From Blasia pusilla (lineage: Eukaryota > Marchantiophyta > Marchantiopsida > Blasiales), in contig CM114272.1 in assembly GCA_050084515.1 (NCBI GenBank), positions 26,350,001 to 26,414,000 of the forward strand: 64,000 nt of DNA, read 5' to 3'. This document shows positions 58,881 to 64,000 of the stretch, piece by piece; position 1 is the stretch's first letter; each line of letters begins with the position of its first letter. The notes under the pieces were generated by a model. The model searched no databases and had not been told where the DNA came from. It saw nothing but the letters and a program-made list of their open reading frames with translations. Position numbers and translations under genes: made by a program.

Positions 58881-60399
58881 ATATTAGTTATGGTTTGCTA
58901 GATGGGAGTTACGATAGTAGCAAACTAGGAAGTTCATGATGGAGATGGAGAATATGAGTTCATTCGCAATGATTCCACAATTCAAGTGAAAAATTTTGCT
59001 ACTTATGTATCGCCAAGTGTTCACTTATCCAACATCTCACTCCATTCCATTTTCGGGACTCCTCTTATAATCAGCCCAATGGTTCATATAACACCAAGAA
59101 TGAGTTGTCTACCACTAACCTTATTCAAGATGAACTATTGAACCCCTTATATGAAGTCATCAATAATGCTTTGACTCTTCACAATCTTCAAGGTGAAGAA
59201 CCTCAAGAGTGGATCATTTTCCTCCTACAATTCATGAAAGCATGTTACCAATATAAGGTATTACTATCCCTTTGCCTATTATTGATAGAGTCGTAAGTGT
59301 AAAAAAATTTGCTATATATTGCAAGGAGACCAAACTTCCAAAATAGTGATATTAAGAAATTGCGATTACATAAGAGTTTTTAATCCTACAAGTAGTTGTA
59401 ATATATTTGGTCATATAATGGAAATATGTCCATCATGTCATGCTCTACATTGGAAATGTGAAATGGTGAGAAGGTCAAAGTCTCGTGATTCACCATATGG
59501 TATGTTTCATGACCACGAGAAGATAAATGCACCCCTTCCGAAGGCATCTCCTCCATTCTTGAAATAGTCAATTTTAGGTGTTGGTCCTAAGAAGCGTCAT
59601 TTTCTAATTCATGCAAGAGCTTACAATTCTGCACTTCAACTAGTATCTACTAGATGCATGTAAATGAGCAAGTTGGTGGCATCAGTCACTTTATGGTTCA
59701 AGATGACATCTATTATTCTATTGGACCCTTACATCATAAGATGGGAGGCTATTCCTAATTTTCTCAACTCTACATTCATGATACTTCAAATGAATTGGAG
59801 AATCGTGAAAGAGTTATGTCTAGTTCTTATAATCTTAATTCTATTATCTTGAGAGGGCTACAAACGATGTTATAAGAATGCAATCCATATGTCAACATTT
59901 TTTGATATGTGGCATACAAAGCAAGTTGCCCTTAAAATGTCTATCATTTTAATGGCAAATAAGAAATATCTCGATGTAAAATGTTATAACTTGCCAATTG
60001 CTTATGAGATAGCTATTGTTTCACCAAGTCATGGAAGTGAACACATTGGCCATTGAGATACAATTTTACAACTCCACGAAGGAGAAGTAAGGCACATATT
60101 AGACTTAAATGAAACATGTATTCCTTTACACTTCACTTTGTTCTCTTCTTTGTCTATGGTGAACCATATTGGCATCTTCATATGAAGGAGGATAATAGTG
60201 AATTTTCAAATGATTGCAAAGAGGGAAGATTTTGATGGATATGTTGTCAAGGAGAGGATGTCAAAGAGTGTTATGGCATTAAATTCGTAAGCTTTTGATT
60301 TTCAAATACATATTGGAGGGGAAGATAACAATCCTCTACTTTGATTTGGTCGACTCACTCAAGAATATATGATGTCCATGCCAATGTGGAGATTAACAA

Positions 60400-61000
60400 T
60401 TATCATAGAAAAGGTTAAATCAAAAGGAGTAAAGGGTTGATTTGTATCAAGAAATGAAGGATGTTCTACATCGATATGATGTGGATAACATACAATTTGG
60501 GAGATGTATTGTATTACCCTCTCCTTTTGTCAAAGCCTTACGTCATATGCATCAATTGTATCAAGATGCGATGACAATTGTGAGGCATTTGGGAAAGTGT
60601 GATTACTTTCTAACTATGACATGCAATCCTAAGTAAGAGAAGATTACATCAACGTTGTTACCTGCTCCATCAACTATCGATCAACTAGATATAGTTGCAT
60701 ATATCTTTGAGAATTGAAAAATAAGAAAAGCTGGTTACAACGTATTATTGACAAGCATATAGAAGGTTGGGTTGAAGGATGCATTCATATGGTAGAATTC
60801 CAAAATAGGGATCTATCCCATGTGCACCTTCTTATTTTTTAAGGCGATGAGAATAATCCTCACACTACTTCCGACTTCGACCATGTAATTTCAACAAAAA
60901 CCCCAAAGCAATCAACTCATCCAAGGCTTCATTCTACTATTACTAATTATATTATTCGTAGTCCATACGGCCTTCTAAATAAAAATACGTCATATATGGA
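60400..61000 (+). pseudogene. Helitron Rep segment, plus copy
   Basis: The open piece 60442-60636 encodes MYQEMKDVLHRYDVDNIQFG, VKALRHMHQLYQDAMTIVRH and YFLTMTCNPK, the first Rep block. About 190 bp on, another frame reads EFQNRDLSHVHLLIF (about 60797-60840), which keeps the H-x-H metal-binding pair although the usual KRGLPH is changed to NRDLSH. NYIIRSPYG follows. Frame breaks and stops rule out function. Confidence 0.75.
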
Positions 61001-61550
61001 TAATTAAAGAAACATACAAGTATACTAAAAGTTATCTTAACCCTGTTACATCCAGCACTACAGAGACACAAAATGGTTATTCAATCTATTATAGGTACTC
61101 GCTCTTCTATCCACAACTTACCTTTCTTTTTTCCATTAGATTTGATGAATTGTATTTATGAATCCTCATTTCATTTTCAAAAATTGGATAATGGGAGGGT
61201 TATAATCAAGCACGAATGTTCAATGAATAATTGGTAAATAGTATCATACAATCCTATGTTGTGCATTTTTTTATTATCGTATTAATCTATAAATCACCAG
61301 TAGTATTTTTTATATGAAGTACTTATAAAAAATGCACATAGGGAATCTCATGTGGTATAATTTAAGTTGACAAAAGATATGGATACATCATGACCAATGG
61401 CGATTATTAATGAGACAATATTTTATCTTGATACGAGTTATGTTATTGGTCTACATTATGCTTTATTTCCTGAATATCAATTCATATCTTTACTAAAATA
61501 TTTATAAATGTAGACTTTGAGTTATTATTATAAATATATATCTTCTTCAT

Positions 61551-62080
61551 ATGCATATTGATGACTCTTCAAGCATAGTTTACATGCAAAATATCCAATA
61601 TTGTGCCATTGGTTGTCCACCTTTAGGGTTTAGAATGGTTGTTCACCTTCCAAAGCAAAGAATGGTTTATTTCAATGATAATGATGTCCCTCTTGATGGT
61701 TTACAAAAAAGTAGAGAAACAAATTTAACAAAATGGTGTGTAAGTAGTCAATTGAACTCAACTACCCGACAATAACTATATATTGATTTTCCAACCGATT
61801 ATCGATGGAGCAATAAGAGATGGGTTCAAAGGGTAAGGACAAAAAATGGTCATGGTCATCCTATTGGTCGCTTATACCTTACTCGTCCACTTAAATACTT
61901 GATACTTGTATTCTTAAATTTTTGTCCAGTTTGGATTTTTCTTCTACTACCAAACTATTTGATTAAGGTTGTGCATTTTGACGGGGTTATTTATTTCACT
62001 TCTTATTTATAGGTGAAGATGAATATCATCAACTAGGCCTTCTCGAGGATAATAGAGAAGTATTGTGTTTCCTTTAAAAA
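61551..62080 (+). pseudogene. Helitron linker segment, plus copy
   Basis: Encodes CPPLGFRMVVHLPKQRMVYF and DFPTDYRWSNKRWVQRVRTK, then GHGHPIGRLYLTRPLKYL. After an AT-rich gap comes YHQLGLLEDNREVLCF. Same order as the minus copy at 12290-11190. Broken by stops. Confidence 0.65.
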
Positions 62081-62639
62081 GTTGCTGTCATATGTACATG
62101 TTCTTCACTTTTTTGTCCATTTGCAATTATTGTAGCTCACAACACCTAAGTTAAATTTTATACACTATGGAGTTATTTTTTGGTTATACTTATTGAACAT
62201 CTCTTATATGAACGATATGAGGTAAGCCTTCATTTGTACCGCTTCTTCTAACAATTATTCTTTTTGCACTTAAGGTAATAGGACATCACAAAGATCCAAC
62301 ATATGTTAGACATTTTTTTCAATTATATAATATAAGATGAGATTATAATGAGTCATAATTTTTCCTTTATCCTTCTATTGCATAAAACAAAAAATCCCAA
62401 ACTTACGGTTGATGATTCTATCACAAATACTAGTTCATGATTATTTACAAGATCAAGGAAAGAGATTTTAAGATTTTCTAGACATGTCCCAAATTGACTT
62501 CTAACATATGGATTCAAATTCCTTTTTTGAGGAACAATAGTTATTTTTTGATCTAGAGAAATTCTATGAAGAAGTAAAATTGGGAGAAGCGAGTTTGAAT
62601 GAAGGATAATTTAATTTAATTTATGATTTAGGATGTTTT

Positions 62640-63420
62640 TCATGATGAACTTGATCGTAGTTGCTTGAATATGATTAGACCACCATCTCCAAGAATATGT
62701 CTCATCAATGGCTCAAGTGGAGTAGGAGAGATTTTTTTTCATAATCTTTCTACTTGTAAGTATGTGAAGTGCAAGAGGTATAGCCTTGGCTATGGCATCA
62801 GCCAAAATAACTACTCTATTATCAGATGGATGACATACATCATATTCACGCTTCAAGATTTCCATCAATATTAATGAGAGTTCTACTAGTAAGAGATGAT
62901 TTCTTAATTTCTCAAACCTAATTCATTTTGTATATGCATGTTTATAAGATTAACTATTCCAACTTCTAATTAACTTCCCTGTGTGATTTGTAGTTAACTA
63001 GTCAATTATAATGGAGTGCATTTCATATCCATTGCAATGCTCATTTTTGTAGACAAAGCATTTAGGGCTCCTTATGACGCATTTAAGGCAATTAATCATT
63101 CTTTCTAAGAGATTATAGGAGTACTATCAACTAATCTAAAGAAAATACCATTTAGTGAAACTCATATATTGGATGGAACTTTCATGAAGTCTTTCCTCTT
63201 GTTCTTGATCAGGATTTTCGTAAAATCATCCAATTCATTATAAATAGGTTATATCTACGATTTTATGTAGTTGAGGACAAAGATGCAAGTTTGAAGGTTG
63301 GAAGGTCATATACATGGTCAATAACAAGTTTTTGTTGATTGGCTATTGGAGGTGGGAGAGGGTTGTCTATCTTTGCAGCCTCACTTGTGTGAAGACTTTA
63401 TATGGTAATAATCATTTCAC
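62640..63420 (+). pseudogene. PIF1-like helicase remnant, plus copy
   Basis: INGSSGVGEIFFHNL (about 62712-62756) is in the place of the Walker A block (GPGGTGKTF.Y); the catalytic Lys is Glu. Further weak traces are FRAPYDAFKAINHSF at about 63060-63105 and FVDWLLEVGEG near 63330-63365, similar to the FA.WLL..GDG helicase block. Inactive. Confidence 0.55.
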
Positions 63421-64000
63421 ATTTTTTATTTGTTTGAGAAATGAATGTATATAATAACAATTTCTTCTTACTAATGTCATGCATTTATTGTATATATGAG
63501 CACATTTGTTTTGCGTTAACTCTTGAATGAGAATATAAACGGCAGACTCAGCCTAAAGCTCCATTATTGAATCTACATTGGCATATCGAGCCTCGTCCAC
63601 CATCCGCTATGAGGGAATTCAGATGCTAGCACCCTAGTTCCTACCTTACACACGAGCAAGAGAGGTGCTCCAATATTCCATCATGAGAATGGTGGCTAAA
63701 CAAGTCCATTTTTCTCCTTTATATAGGTTTGAGAATAGCCAAAAGGCTTTTCCCCTAAAAATAGCAATCCTCTTGGTAACTTGTGTGCACATGTTACTAG
63801 GGATGGATGACCTACTCAACAAGTCATCCGATTGTCAAAGACCAAAATAGGAAAGTCATGAGAAATAATCTTCTTGACATAACGAACCTATCCTCAACCT
63901 CATCCAACACCTCGGAACATAGTTACAATCAAGACAAATTGTTGGCTCTTTGTGCCGTCGTCGCGATAAATCTCTACCTATCGGCTACTAAGATGTGACA

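Larger units (their letters stand above)
58890..64000 (+). mobile_element. Helitron, second copy, heavily decayed, runs off the edge
   Basis: Plus-strand order: N-terminal region with CPSCHALHWKCEMVRRSKSR (about 59430-59490), Rep blocks (60442-61000), linker (61551-62080), helicase traces (62640-63420). Homologous blocks occur in the minus-strand copies at 1-1460 and 9063-13677. Very many stops; AT-rich filler between blocks. The tail beyond 63420 shows no motif. Confidence 0.7.

Noticed and set aside
1-64000. CRISPR arrays, bacterial operons, rRNA genes
   Set aside because: No regularly spaced repeat arrays, no Shine-Dalgarno-led ORFs and no rRNA sequence were seen; introns and plant transposons show a eukaryotic nuclear origin.

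Overview
The window is nuclear DNA of a land plant. It holds five spliced, conserved plant housekeeping genes with GT-AG introns. They sit in AT-rich sequence thick with decayed transposons: Helitrons, Ty3/gypsy, Ty1/copia and a LINE-like remnant. Three gene products have organelle roles typical of plants (a root-UVB-sensitive DUF647 protein, mitochondrial uL24 and the peroxisomal protein APEM9). Their divergence from the angiosperm sequences I remember suggests a seedless plant (fern, lycophyte or bryophyte), but the sequence alone does not prove this.

Layout. 1-1.46 kb: N-terminal remnant of a Helitron (minus). 1.7-1.85 kb: two GC-rich hairpins. 2.6-2.9 kb: a short interspersed element. 3.4-8.45 kb (minus): a RUS5-like DUF647 gene carrying a tandemly duplicated 60-bp exon. 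9.06-13.68 kb (minus): a near-complete but broken Helitron with HUH Rep and PIF1-type helicase. 13.73-16.8 kb (plus): an unusual, decayed protein gene of a family I cannot name, split by a 1,002-bp solo LTR with a 5-bp target-site duplication. 17.1-19.25 kb (plus): 5' part (leader and gag) of a gypsy element. 20.4-24.05 kb (plus): a TIP41-like gene of the TOR/PP2A pathway. 26.2-27.05 kb (minus): LINE-like remnant. 28.26-29.24 kb (minus): NHP2 (L7Ae family, H/ACA snoRNP). 29.5-30.85 kb: a cluster of degenerate GTGGTAC-containing repeats. 31.56-34.65 kb (plus): APEM9. 35.9-36.98 kb (plus): copia integrase/RT remnant. 38.27-39.17 kb (plus): LTR-like sequence with a PHD-finger-like ORF. 39.17-48.3 kb (minus): a long gypsy element (gag, protease, RT, RNase H, integrase in order) interrupted at 42.1-44.75 kb by a foldback-like unit and a second LTR with a primer-binding site. 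48.4-56.6 kb: mostly intergenic. 56.6-57.57 kb (minus): mitochondrial uL24. 58.9-64 kb (plus): a second, heavily decayed Helitron running off the right edge.

The five host genes are separate transcription units without operon logic. The observations most worth following are the duplicated RUS exon (a candidate pair of mutually exclusive exons), the reading frame split precisely by a solo LTR, and several families of short repeats and hairpins without an obvious class. All exon boundaries below were read by eye from splice signals, phase continuity and remembered family sequences. No search was run.
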